A DNA stretch of 64,000 nucleotides from Luteolibacter arcticus (GCF_025950235.1 NZ_JAPDDT010000011.1:62001-126000), one strand, 5' to 3'. Counted from the first letter of the stretch, positions 33,563 to 42,362 are shown. Notes: a model not told the origin generated them from the sequence alone. Numbers and translations are program-made.

Positions 33563-35017
33563 TTAATGGGTCGCCCGAACTGCATTCCGGTAGGGACAGT
33601 TGGTGAAGATCAAGGTATCGCGATTCCGTAGCAGGTGGCGTTCGATCACGGCCCTGCCCTCCTCCGTGAAGGAGACCGTCAGTGAGAGGCAACCGGCCGT
33701 TACGTCCCAGCTGCCTTTGCTGAATTTTTGGTAGGACCTGCCGTCAATATTGATTTCAGCGCTTCCATCCTCCCGGAAGATGCGTTGGAAGACCTTGCCG
33801 TCATGCAGGTATTCCCAAGTGCCGATGAAGTCGGCGGTTGTCGATGCGATGGCCAAACCGTCCTCCACCAACAGGACCCCTCGTGAATCGAGGGGATCCG
33901 GAAGATTGCTTTCCCCGCGCACCTTCATGCGCAACGTCCAGCGTCCCCGCTGGTAATTTTCCGGAGGGACTTCGAATTGATAGATATTCCCACTGGTTGC
34001 AGTCGTGAAGCCCGCAAAACCTGTATGCGGATCGCTGGTGATCTCCGTGTCATTCCAAAACAGTTCGGCACCTTCGAGTAAGACCCCGTGGAGCCCGTTC
34101 ATCCATTTGGCGATCACGCGATAGGTGCCGGGTTTCCGGATCAGATGAGTGACATCGTATTCCCATGTGCGGGTTCGGTTGGCCGGCTCCTTCAGTTCCC
34201 AAGAGAATTCACGGGAAGGAATATCCCTGGTGAAGCGCGATTGATCGAAGGGCACCGTCACGACATTTCCGCCCGTTGTTTCCACGGCATGATTTTCGAT
34301 GAGTTTGACGACCCGCTTCTGTCCTTTCGGGTGGTATTCGATTTCACCACGGAATACCCCCATGTGAGCGGTGCCTGGTTGGAGCGGGACATCGAGCGCG
34401 AACTCGGTGCCGAGATCCACGATTTCGCCGTTGGCGTACGCGACGCGGAAGCCTTCCGCGCCTTTCGGAACTTCGGCAACCAACTTGCCGTGGTCGAGCC
34501 GCATGGCGTTATCGCCGTTCACCCGGAAGGTCGCCGGGCCTTCGATGATCGCACGAGTGCCGGTGGCGAAAGTAAGTTCCAGCAGTCCGGATTCGATGGA
34601 GGCGGTGTCCGCGTCTTGATGGAACTCCACCGGATGGCTGGCACCGGTCTGCGGCCATGTCACGCCGAGCATGCCGGTGATTCGCGCTTGCGCGATACCG
34701 GCACCCTTGGATTTGGGGACAGGGCGCGTGGCGACTTGGTGCCAGGCCCAACCGCCCATTCCCGTGCCCAGGATGAACATCGCCGCCATTTGCAACCAGC
34801 GTCGCCAAGGCTTGCGTCGGACAGGTGTTGCAATCACGGCTCTGGCGGCAGGCGGAAGTGCGGCCTCCAGCTCGGCCATTTCCAGGAAATATTCCTTTGC
34901 GTCGGCGTTTTCGAGCAAGCGTTGCTCCAAGCGACTGGCATCCTCGGGCGAGAGGTTCCCATCATACCAGCCATCGACGAGCCGGCGCAGTTCCTTGTCA
35001 GGCGTATTCATGGTCAT
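33563..35017 (-). CDS. FecR-like transmembrane anti-sigma factor with extra C-terminal domains
   Basis: The product is 484 residues (or 482 from the second ATG). The first 70 residues form a cytoplasmic helical anti-sigma part (LRRLVDGWYDGNLSPEDASR). One membrane segment follows (about 74-92, WLQMAAMFILGTGMGGWAW), then a FecR domain (about 125-240: IESGLLELTFATGTRAIIEG, VDLGTEFALDV, GVFRGEIEYHP). Unusually, it continues with a beta-rich domain (about 265-385) and a lipocalin-like end (GTWEYLHDGKVFQRIFRED). Known: FecR proteins hold an ECF sigma factor until an outside signal arrives. Its start overlaps the sigma stop by ATGA (35014-35017), so the pair is translationally coupled. Likely controls the PEP-CTERM gene downstream. 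Confidence 0.88.
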   Translation of the reverse strand: MTMNTPDKELRRLVDGWYDGNLSPEDASRLEQRLLENADAKEYFLEMAELEAALPPAARAVIATPVRRKPWRRWLQMAAMFILGTGMGGWAWHQVATRPVPKSKGAGIAQARITGMLGVTWPQTGASHPVEFHQDADTASIESGLLELTFATGTRAIIEGPATFRVNGDNAMRLDHGKLVAEVPKGAEGFRVAYANGEIVDLGTEFALDVPLQPGTAHMGVFRGEIEYHPKGQKRVVKLIENHAVETTGGNVVTVPFDQSRFTRDIPSREFSWELKEPANRTRTWEYDVTHLIRKPGTYRVIAKWMNGLHGVLLEGAELFWNDTEITSDPHTGFAGFTTATSGNIYQFEVPPENYQRGRWTLRMKVRGESNLPDPLDSRGVLLVEDGLAIASTTADFIGTWEYLHDGKVFQRIFREDGSAEINIDGRSYQKFSKGSWDVTAGCLSLTVSFTEEGRAVIERHLLRNRDTLIFTNCPYRNAVRATH

Positions 35018-35583
35018 TCGATGCCCTCGTCATGGAGAGTGAGGACTGTGTTTTTCTGAACGCAGTGCCGTAGCGCGAGGCGGATCCGGGAGATCGCTTT
35101 ATGCAGAGCATGTGCACTGGTGCCGGTGGCTTCGGCGTGAGCGACCAGCGATCGCCCTTCCACATACTTGAGGTGGATGAGCTCCTGCTCCCGCGGGGAA
35201 AGTTGTTTGAGGCACGTCTTCAACGCGGCGGTGGGAGGTTCGCGGGTCGTGAAGCGTTGCTCCGCCAGCTCGGCCATTTCGTGGAAGAGGCCATCACCGA
35301 AAACCAGTCGATTTTCTCGTCTGCGGTCACGACGCCAGGTTGTCGCCTTGAAATACGCGACGCGGAATGCCCAAGCGATGAAGTTGCTGCCCGGCTCGAA
35401 AGTCTCCCGTTTGCGCAGGAGCACGAGGTTGGTCTCCTGGACCAGGTCTTCGACATCCGACCAGCCGCCAAGGATCGACAAAATATAGCCCCGGAGCCGC
35501 GGCTGGGCTTTTGCCAGCAAAGCATCAAATTCCTCTACCTGAACCACTGGTTCGGCATCGGAAGAGGGCAACGGAGTGATCAT
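35014..35583 (-). CDS. ECF sigma factor paired with FecR
   Basis: The product is 189 residues from ATG 35583 (MITPLPSSDAEP); in-frame sequence upstream looks non-coding. Region 2 is RLRGYILSILGGWSDVEDLVQ through FIAWAFRVAYF, and region 4 is LSPREQELIHLKYVEGRS through a helix-turn-helix ending SRIRLALRHCV. It belongs to the ECF type common in Rhodopirellula and Verrucomicrobium. The stop overlaps the FecR start (ATGA), the usual sign of a sigma/anti-sigma pair. The unit sigma-FecR-PEP-CTERM suggests it directs expression of surface/matrix proteins. It is divergent from the second membrane-tethered sigma gene at 36113. Confidence 0.9.
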   Translation of the reverse strand: MITPLPSSDAEPVVQVEEFDALLAKAQPRLRGYILSILGGWSDVEDLVQETNLVLLRKRETFEPGSNFIAWAFRVAYFKATTWRRDRRRENRLVFGDGLFHEMAELAEQRFTTREPPTAALKTCLKQLSPREQELIHLKYVEGRSLVAHAEATGTSAHALHKAISRIRLALRHCVQKNTVLTLHDEGIE

Positions 35584-36055
35584 CGGGCAAGAAATAGAGC
35601 CATGGGAGGCAATCTCCCCACGCGCTGATCCTGACCGGGAATTTTTTTTCGGCAATCTCACCACGGCAGGAGATCGGGGTCCTTGGTGGGGAAGCATCCC
35701 TTGGGCTTGGAAATGGCAAAGGAGAAGTGGGAGCCCGGTGCTGATGGACCGGATTCGCCCCTACATTGTCCTGGAGGGCAGTGAGCCCTTCGCCAGGGCT
35801 TCCGAGCCGGCACGTCGCGGGGGGGCTCAGCGACGCCCCCGCGACGATCGCCCCCGGTGGCAGCGCTTACATCGTGGTCGGCTTCAATCCCGAAGCTCAA
35901 CCCGCAGCTTCATGGTGAGCGGAATACTTTGCAAGCGGGCCGGAGGCCGGCACTCCCGGAGCTACCGCGCTTCCGCAAATGCAACGGTCGATTTTGAGCG
36001 AAGATGGTGGTACGAGATAGAACAGGCTGTCGCAGTCCCATGCCGGTTCCAGCGG
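35584..36055. other. Divergent intergenic region with a possible gene scrap
   Basis: About 470 bases between two divergent sigma genes. An A/T run (GGGAATTTTTTTTCGG, about 35638-35653) may belong to the minus-strand promoter. Around 35835-35925 a plus-strand frame reads ATIAPGGSAYIVVGFNP to a stop, resembling lamin-tail-type surface proteins, but it is too short to assign. Confidence 0.4.
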
Positions 36056-36080
36056 CGTCGAAATTTTTTTCCGATTTCCC
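36056..36080 (+). promoter_or_regulatory. Third CGTCG-AAAT-TTTT element, before the second tethered sigma gene
   Basis: CGTCGAAATTTTTTTCCG starts at 36056, and CGTCG ends 53 bases before ATG 36113, exactly as at 9163 and 15825, although the sequence on either side is otherwise different. Confidence 0.45.
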
Positions 36081-36112
36081 GTCCGCTTTATCCTAACGGT
36101 TCCGAATCCTTG

Positions 36113-37645
36113 ATGAAACTAATGAACGATAAGGATCTCATCCGCGACTTCGCCGCCACCCGCTCCGAGCAGGCGTTCCGGCGGTTGGTGGATCGCCATT
36201 GCGATTTCGTCTATAGCGTGGCCGGCCGCGTGACCCGCGATGCCGAGCTCGCCCGGGATGTGTCGCAGCAGGTCTTTAGCAAGCTCGCAGCGAAGCCAAA
36301 CTCCGTTCCTGCGGGGGTGCCGCTGGTGGCATGGCTTCACCGGACCTGTCGCTCGCTTGCGATCGATGTGGTCCGCAGCGAGGAGGCCTGCCGCAAGCGC
36401 GAGGCCGCCCTTTTCCACCCTTCCGCGATGAACTCCGAAACCACTCCTGACTGGTCCCGCCTGGAGCCGGTGATCGACTCGCTCATAGACCAACTGCCCG
36501 AGCTCGACCGTCGCGCGGTCGTGCTGCGCTTCTATGAGAAGCGCTCCCACGGAGCGATCGGCGCGGCACTCGGCTTGAGCGAAGAGGCCGCCCGCAAGCG
36601 CCTCGAGCGGGCGCTTGAGCGACTCCGCGGCCTGCTCGCGAAACGTGGGATCGCCACCACCTATGCGGCCCTCGCCACGATTCTGCCGGCCCATGCGATT
36701 TCCCCCGCCCCAACCGGGCTCGCGGCCTCCCTTTCCTCGACGGCACTTTCTACCGCCACCGTCACCACCATTTCAGCCACCACAATCATCGCCATCATCA
36801 TGAAAAACAAAGCCATTCTCGCCGGAGCGTCGCTGCTCCTCTTCGCCGGGGCAGCCCTCGTTGCCGTGCCGCAAGTTTCCCAGAACAAGCCCGGCGCGGC
36901 TCCCGGCGCTGCGTCTTCACCAGAGGACTTCAAGCGGAGCGAAAGCGACCTGCCCGCCGCCTCCGCGGCGATGTACCGGAGGACTGAAGCCAACGAACGC
37001 CTGAATGAAAAATACGGAGACTCTCGTACCAAACTGTCCAAGCATCTCGTCGGCGAATTCACCGTCGTGATGGAGGAGGTAACGTCGGCCATGGAGATCA
37101 TGGCCCGCATGGGGATGGGGAATCGAATGGGAGAAGACCCCGCGGAATTGCTGGGTGATGCCGGCGAGGGGCTCACCCTCACCGAGGAGCAGAAGAAGAA
37201 GATTGCGGAGCTTGACGCCGAGCGCATGAAACACAGGAGGGAGTCCATACGTGCCAGGATCGCGGCGATTAAAAAGCAGCCCGCCGAGCTGATAGAAAAG
37301 TTCCTTGCCCGGGACGCCGTGAAGCGCGGTGCGATGACCCGTGGCGAATATGATCAACTGACCGAGAGCTTCAAATTGGGCGACCTGGAAGCTTTCGACA
37401 TCAACGGCAACGCGCTCGATGATCAGCTCTTCGTTAATGGCATGCTGGCGATTCTCGACGAAGAGCAGGCCCGACTCTTCCAAGAAGGCCTGGCCACCCG
37501 CAGCCCGGAGGAAGCAAAGGAAGCCGAAGAGAAATTCGTCACGCTCGAGGAATTCGAGGAGAAGGTGAGATCGAGGCGCAAGATGAGCCAAGGCATGCTC
37601 CAATTGATTGAAGGGGTTACGGAAGAGGTGACGGAAGAGGAGTAA
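36113..37645 (+). CDS. Second membrane-tethered ECF-type sigma factor, with helical extracytoplasmic tail
   Basis: The product is 510 residues from ATG 36113 (MKLMNDKDLIRDF); the open frame continues upstream but is unlikely to be coding. Region 2: FRRLVDRHCDFVYSVAGRV and LARDVSQQVFSKLA. Region 4: LPELDRRAVVLRFYEKRSHG and LGLSEEAARKRLERALERL. A Thr/Ala-rich linker leads to a membrane segment (about 230-252, ILAGASLLLFAGAALVAV). The outer part, about 255 residues, is charged and helical, with LTLTEEQKKKIAELDAERMK, reminiscent of the LTxxQ motif of the CpxP/Spy family of periplasmic stress sensors. No anti-sigma gene follows. This is the same design as the protein at 9220 but with a different sensor, so the fusion is a recurring theme here. 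Confidence 0.85.
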   Translation: MKLMNDKDLIRDFAATRSEQAFRRLVDRHCDFVYSVAGRVTRDAELARDVSQQVFSKLAAKPNSVPAGVPLVAWLHRTCRSLAIDVVRSEEACRKREAALFHPSAMNSETTPDWSRLEPVIDSLIDQLPELDRRAVVLRFYEKRSHGAIGAALGLSEEAARKRLERALERLRGLLAKRGIATTYAALATILPAHAISPAPTGLAASLSSTALSTATVTTISATTIIAIIMKNKAILAGASLLLFAGAALVAVPQVSQNKPGAAPGAASSPEDFKRSESDLPAASAAMYRRTEANERLNEKYGDSRTKLSKHLVGEFTVVMEEVTSAMEIMARMGMGNRMGEDPAELLGDAGEGLTLTEEQKKKIAELDAERMKHRRESIRARIAAIKKQPAELIEKFLARDAVKRGAMTRGEYDQLTESFKLGDLEAFDINGNALDDQLFVNGMLAILDEEQARLFQEGLATRSPEEAKEAEEKFVTLEEFEEKVRSRRKMSQGMLQLIEGVTEEVTEEE

Positions 37646-37657
37646 GATTTAGGAAGA

Positions 37658-37684
37658 TGTCGCCGAAGTGAGGGCGGCGCGACA
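37658..37684 (+). terminator. Hairpin after the second tethered sigma gene
   Basis: TGTCGC (37658-37663) pairs with GCGACA (37679-37684), 12 bases after the stop. The stem is only 6 bp with a 15-base loop, and no T tract follows. Confidence 0.3.
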
Positions 37685-37685
37685 G

Positions 37686-37772
37686 AACGTGTTGGGGGCA
37701 GCCACCCTAGACAAAGGCTACGACAGCAACGCGATTCGGGAGAGCCTCGCTGAGGATGGCATCGAGCCGAGA
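37686..37772 (+). pseudogene. IS5-type transposase scrap
   Basis: A short frame reads GAATLDKGYDSNAIRESL and EDGIEP, matching the 'DKGYDSxxxRxxLxxxGI' stretch of IS5-family DDE transposases. Only about 29 codons remain. It abuts a lectin-like gene fragment at 37778 with a frame change at the junction. Confidence 0.6.
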
Positions 37773-37777
37773 ACGGG

Positions 37778-38420
37778 GTGGGCACCGTGGCGGCTTCCGG
37801 CACGATTGCGGTCAGCCCGGCGGTGGATACCACCTACACCCTGACGGCCACCTCGCCCGGCGGATCGGTGACGAGCACTTTCGCCACGGAGATCATCAAC
37901 CCGGCCGTCACCACCATCGACTACGAGAACTTCGATATCGCCGGTGACGAGCAGGCGACGCTCGGCGATGCCGGTGTTGTCAATGACTTCGCCAACATCA
38001 GCCTTCCCGGCGACGTCGAACGGCTGCGCCTGACTCCCAACACCGATTCGAAGCAAGGCTTCGCCTGGTTCCGCAAGCGGGTGGACCTTTCGACAGGTTT
38101 CCAGAGCCACTTCGACCTGCAGTTCATCAACTTCGGCAACACCGAGGGAGCTGACGGCATCGCTTTCATCATCCAGAATACCCCGGAGGGCACCGGGGCG
38201 ACCTTCAATGAAGCGGAGAACGGTCTGGCCTCGAACGCGCTCAACATCTCCTTCGTCTCCTATGACAACGATGGGGGCGGGCCGCTTGAACCGAGTTCCA
38301 CGTTCATCCGGGTGCGGGATGGAGCCACCGTGCTGGCCACCTCGGATCTCTTCCCGCTGCGGGGCATCGCCGATTTCACCCAGAACGCCGGAAGCTCGGC
38401 TCCCTGGCGACACGGTTCGG
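37778..38420 (+). pseudogene. Fragment of a secreted L-type-lectin-like protein
   Basis: From about 37778 the frame reads an Ig-like end (TYTLTATSPGGSVTS), then a legume/L-type-lectin-like domain (DYENFDIAGDEQATLGDAG, FQSHFDLQFINF, GADGIAFIIQNTP, LNISFVSYDND). It has no signal peptide and no natural end. The frame runs on antisense into the DUF1552 gene, where the sequence is that gene's. Both ends are lost, so this is the middle of a larger surface-protein gene. Confidence 0.7.
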
Positions 38421-38463
38421 AATTGGGAGAATCCCATCTAACCGGATACGGCCGCCCGCTGCG

Positions 38464-39810
38464 CTATGCGAGCCCCGTCAGCGTGCCCGTGGCATCCTGG
38501 AACTTGTCCGTCTCCACGCCCATCTTCTGGGTGACGGTCAGCAGCACGTTGGAAAGAGGCGGATGTTTTTCAGGATCGTGGGCGAGGTGCTGGCCGTGCT
38601 TCAGGCCCCACGCGCTGCCGCCGGCGACGATCAGCGGCAGGTTCTTCGGCGAATGGTCGCCGCGCTCGCCGCTGTTCATGCCGGAGCCGTAGACAATCAT
38701 GGTGTGGTCGAGCATCGGACGGCCGCCCTCCTCGGTCTCCTTGAGGAAGCTCAGGAAACGGGCGAGCCGTTCGAGGTAGCCGCGGTCCACCTCGGCGAGC
38801 TTCTTGAGCATGCCCTCGTCGCCGCCGTGGTGCGACAGCTCGTGGTGGTTCTGGCCGCCGGGACCGTAGCCGCCGGCCTCGCGCGCCCACTCGAAGGTGA
38901 TGACGCGGGTGGTGTCGGTGAGGAAGGCGAGGTAGCTGATTTCCAGCATCACATCGAGCCACATCGGGCGGTCGTGGGCGTTGCCGGGCTGGCTTTCGAG
39001 CTGTAGGCCGGCGGGGTTGACGGCCGGCTTCGGGACATCGATCCAATCGACCTGGCGCTGCACCCGTAGCTCGGTCTCGCGGACGGCGGCAAGGTACTCG
39101 CCGAGCTTCGCCTGGTCGGACTTGCCAAGCTTCTTCTCGAGCGACTTCGCTTCGCCTAACACGTCGTCGAGCACGCTGCGTTTCTCGGCGTAGCGCCGCA
39201 GCGTGGCCTCGCGCGACGACGCGTCATCGGGGACGAAAAGCCTCTCGAACAAGCGCTGCGGGTTGTTCTCCGCGGGCAGCGGCGTGCCGTTGCGGTCGAA
39301 GGCGAGCGTGTGGCTGTGCAGCGCGCCGCCGGTGCCGGACATGTCGCCGATCTCGATCGACGGTAAGCGCGTCTTCGCCCCGATCTGCTCGGCGATGACC
39401 TGGTCGATGGAGATCGTGTTGGTGTAATCCTTCCCCGGCACCGCGCGCAGGTCGGCCCCGGTCAGCCAGGTGTCCGCGCCGGAATGGCCGCCGGTGGCCT
39501 GCGGGTGGCCGAGGCCGCTGATGACGGAAAAGTTCTCCCGGTGGTCGCGCAGCGCGCCGAGGGTCGGCGAGAGCTCGTAGCCCGCGCCTTTGCCGGCGGG
39601 GATCCAGTCCAGGATGTTCACGCCGTTCGGCACGTAGCAGAAGATCGCCCGCGGCGTCGGCGTGGTGCCGGACTTCGCCAGCGGCCGGAACGTCGAGGGT
39701 GCCGCGTGAAGCCGCGGCAACATCGCTTCGAGAAAAGGCAGCGCCAGCGTGGCACCGACGCCGCGTAGCACGGCGCGGCGGGAAAGAGGCGTGCGGAAGA
39801 TCGGGTTCAT
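38464..39810 (-). CDS. DUF1552 protein, Tat-exported
   Basis: The product is 448 residues from ATG 39810. The N-terminus (LSRRAVLRGVGATLALPFLE) is a twin-arginine signal. The body is a DUF1552 domain: FCYVPNGVNILDW, LGHPQATGGHSGADTWLTGA, SIDQVIAEQIG, ISYLAFLTDTTRVITFEW, NHHELSHHGG and YGSGMNSGERGDHSPKNLP. This family is related to DUF1501 and alkaline-phosphatase-fold proteins. It is nearly always encoded beside PSD1/DUF1592 cytochromes in Planctomycetota and Verrucomicrobiota, as here (5-base gap). Its reaction is not established; a role in oxidative or sulfatase-like breakdown of complex carbohydrate has been suggested from context. Confidence 0.92.
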   Translation of the reverse strand: MNPIFRTPLSRRAVLRGVGATLALPFLEAMLPRLHAAPSTFRPLAKSGTTPTPRAIFCYVPNGVNILDWIPAGKGAGYELSPTLGALRDHRENFSVISGLGHPQATGGHSGADTWLTGADLRAVPGKDYTNTISIDQVIAEQIGAKTRLPSIEIGDMSGTGGALHSHTLAFDRNGTPLPAENNPQRLFERLFVPDDASSREATLRRYAEKRSVLDDVLGEAKSLEKKLGKSDQAKLGEYLAAVRETELRVQRQVDWIDVPKPAVNPAGLQLESQPGNAHDRPMWLDVMLEISYLAFLTDTTRVITFEWAREAGGYGPGGQNHHELSHHGGDEGMLKKLAEVDRGYLERLARFLSFLKETEEGGRPMLDHTMIVYGSGMNSGERGDHSPKNLPLIVAGGSAWGLKHGQHLAHDPEKHPPLSNVLLTVTQKMGVETDKFQDATGTLTGLA

Positions 39811-39815
39811 GAAAC

Positions 39816-42362
39816 TTATTTGGTGGTGAAGAGGTCGGACTGGACGATGTCTAACAAGAGCGCCCGCAGCCGGTGGCCGTCGCGCTTCATCGCGGTGACG
39901 GAGGATTTCACCGTGGGGCGATCCGAGAAGCCGAGTTCGCGGCCGAGGGCGTAGGTGTAAAGCTGGCTGGCGAGCGAGTTCAGGAAAAGGTCGTCCTTCT
40001 TCAAGAGCTGCTCCTGAAGTCCGGCGACGCCGACAAACTCCGCGCCGTCCGGCATCTTCGCGCTGGCATCGATCAACGGGTCGTTCGGCTCGATGCGGCC
40101 CTCGTAGCCGTGGCCCTCGCGGTCGCGCCACTGGCCGGCGGCGTCGAAGTTCTCCAGCGCCAGGCCGAGCGGGTCGATCTTATCGTGGCAGCGCGCGCAG
40201 GACGCGGCCTCGCGGTGGATCGCCAGTCGCTGGCGCACGGTGGCCTTGTCGATGCCGGGCACCTTCGACGCGATCTCGCCGACGTTGGCGACCGGCAGGC
40301 CGGGATCGCTGCCGAGCAAGGTCTTCAGCACCCAGGTGCCGCGGACCACCGGCGAGGTGCGGGTGCCGTTGGAGGTGATGCTTTGGATCGATGCCTGCGT
40401 CACCAGCCCGCCGCGATTTACGCCGGCCGGCACCGGCACGCGGCGCATCGCGTCGCCCTTCACGCCGGGGATGCCGTAGAAGCGGGCGAGGCGTTCGTTG
40501 ATGGTGACGAAGTTGCTCTTGATGAGGTTCCGCGCGTCGAGGTCGTGGCGCAGGACTTCGGCGAAAAAGGCCTCGGTTTCGCGGACGATGGACAGTTCAA
40601 GATGGCGGTCGTATTCCGGGTAGAGGTTCTTGGCCGGCGGGTTGGTGCCGACCTTCCGCAGGCCCAGCCACTGGCCGGCGAAGTTCTTCACGAAGGCCTC
40701 GCTCTTCGGATCGGCGATCATGCGGGTGGCCTGGGCGCGCAGCACCGGCGACTCTAACAATCTGCCGTCGGCGGCGAGGCGGAACAGCTCGTCGTCGGGC
40801 ATCGACGACCACAGGAAATACGACAGCCGCGAGGCGAGTTCGAAGGCATCGAGCGCGCGCGGCGCGTCGGCCGGGGCCTCCGGCTCGACCAGGTAGAGGA
40901 AATGCGGCGACGCGAGGACGGCCGCGAGGGGGACCTTGATCGCCTCGACGAACGACGGCTTTTCCGGCCGCAGTTTCTCGAACAGCGCGAGCTTCGCCTC
41001 CACCTCGCCGGGCCGCAGCGGGCGGCGGTAGGCGCGGGTCATGAAGCGGGTGAGCACGGCGCGCGCGCTGGCAAGCTCGTCCTTTTTCTCAAGCGCGGCA
41101 TCGGCCAACACGCGGCGGTGGCTGGGCGGCGGCCAGCTCGCGTGGATCGGACCTTCCAACTCCAGCCAATCGACCAGCAGCGTGGGCCGGGCGAACTCGT
41201 CCTTTCCGATGAACTGCCAGTTTTCCAGCGAACGGGTCACCTCGTAGGCCTGCTCCAGGACGATGGAGGCATTCTCGGTACTGAAATGCACCCGCACTTC
41301 ATAGACGGCTGGCGCGGACTCCGGGGCTGGCACGTCCATCTCGGCGATGGTGCGCGGCGTGCCGCCGAGGGCCTGGGTGATCTTCACCCGCGGTGGGCCG
41401 TAGTCGTAGGTGCGCGCGGTCTCGAAGTGCCGCATCTGCTCGTTCATGCTACGCTGGTAATCCGCCGAGCGGCCCGGATTGCGGGCGTCCTCCTCCTGGC
41501 GCTGGCGGTCGAGGAAAGGGCGGGCCGACTTGACCACCTCGGCGCGTCCCGGGATGCGGCCGGCCGCGCGGAAGCGCAGGATGTATTCGCCCGCCGTGGG
41601 CACCGTGAAGTCGCGGAAGTTGATGCCCTTGTTCCACGCCTCGTGATGCACCACGGTGAAGCCGTTCTCCACCGGATTCTCGCCGCGGTTGAGGATGATG
41701 TTCTGGCCGTCCCGCTTCACCCGCGTGCGGTCGCCGCCTTCGGTATCGTCTTCCGGCTCGAAGCGCCATTTGATTGCTGCAGGTTGCTCGCCCTCGACTA
41801 ATGCGCGGTCGAGGATCTGCCGGGCGGCGGCGTAGTAGAGCTCCACCTGCATCGGCGACATGGTCAGCGCCTGGCCGATGTTGTCGAAGCCGCCGGCCGG
41901 CGGGTCTTCGGGGAACTTGTCGGCCGGGTGGAAATCGACGCCGACCAGGTCACGGATCGTGTTGTCGTACTCGGCGCGGTTCATCCGGCGCAGCACCACG
42001 CGGGTCGAGCGCTTGGCGATCTCCGCGCGCCCGAGTTCCGCGGCGAGCAGGTCGGCGAACTTGCCCGCGGCTTCATCGGTCGGCTGCGGCTCGTCCTCCG
42101 GCGGCATGTCGCGGGCGTTCATCGCGTTGACCACCTCGGTCCACTTTTCCGCGACCAGCGGATCGGTGAAATCCCGTCCGAGCGTGTCCAGCCGCAGCTT
42201 GCCCTTCTGCTTGTCGGGCCCGTGGCAGCTCAGGCAGTGCTGCTCCAGAAAGGGCCGCGCGGTTTCGGCAAAGGCATCCATTGATTCCGCGGAGACATGA
42301 GACGCCAATGCGAACAGGCCGGAGAGAAAAGCGGAACTGCGGGTGAACAACATCGCAGGCAT
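39816..42362 (-). CDS. PSD1-type cytochrome c-like protein with DUF1587/1592/1588/1585 domains
   Basis: The product is 848 residues (or 845 from the next ATG), with signal peptide FLSGLFALASHVSA. A planctomycete-type cytochrome c motif lies near the start: CLSCHGPDKQKGKLRLD (CxxCH haem site). Then come DUF1587 (LRRMNRAEYDNTIRDLVGVD), DUF1595/1592 (YRRPLRPGEVEAKLALFE, SRLSYFLWSSMPDDELF), DUF1588 (NRGGLVTQASIQSITSNGTR) and DUF1585 (CARCHDKIDPLGLALENFDA, a second CxxCH). The order is canonical. Known: with DUF1552/DUF1501 partners these are thought to be exported redox proteins. It is upstream in an operon with the DUF1552 gene, with 5 bases between them. Confidence 0.92.
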   Translation of the reverse strand: MPAMLFTRSSAFLSGLFALASHVSAESMDAFAETARPFLEQHCLSCHGPDKQKGKLRLDTLGRDFTDPLVAEKWTEVVNAMNARDMPPEDEPQPTDEAAGKFADLLAAELGRAEIAKRSTRVVLRRMNRAEYDNTIRDLVGVDFHPADKFPEDPPAGGFDNIGQALTMSPMQVELYYAAARQILDRALVEGEQPAAIKWRFEPEDDTEGGDRTRVKRDGQNIILNRGENPVENGFTVVHHEAWNKGINFRDFTVPTAGEYILRFRAAGRIPGRAEVVKSARPFLDRQRQEEDARNPGRSADYQRSMNEQMRHFETARTYDYGPPRVKITQALGGTPRTIAEMDVPAPESAPAVYEVRVHFSTENASIVLEQAYEVTRSLENWQFIGKDEFARPTLLVDWLELEGPIHASWPPPSHRRVLADAALEKKDELASARAVLTRFMTRAYRRPLRPGEVEAKLALFEKLRPEKPSFVEAIKVPLAAVLASPHFLYLVEPEAPADAPRALDAFELASRLSYFLWSSMPDDELFRLAADGRLLESPVLRAQATRMIADPKSEAFVKNFAGQWLGLRKVGTNPPAKNLYPEYDRHLELSIVRETEAFFAEVLRHDLDARNLIKSNFVTINERLARFYGIPGVKGDAMRRVPVPAGVNRGGLVTQASIQSITSNGTRTSPVVRGTWVLKTLLGSDPGLPVANVGEIASKVPGIDKATVRQRLAIHREAASCARCHDKIDPLGLALENFDAAGQWRDREGHGYEGRIEPNDPLIDASAKMPDGAEFVGVAGLQEQLLKKDDLFLNSLASQLYTYALGRELGFSDRPTVKSSVTAMKRDGHRLRALLLDIVQSDLFTTK

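Noticed and set aside
35576..36112. N-terminal extension of the second tethered sigma factor by 179 codons
   Set aside because: The extension is Arg-rich with no similarity to sigma factors, would run through the divergent promoter region, and the protein has a normal region-2 start at 36113.
38464..40131. Longer DUF1552 protein starting at 40131
   Set aside because: The extra 107 residues lie antiparallel-frame inside the PSD1 gene and are Arg/Pro-rich; the Tat signal starts at 39810.
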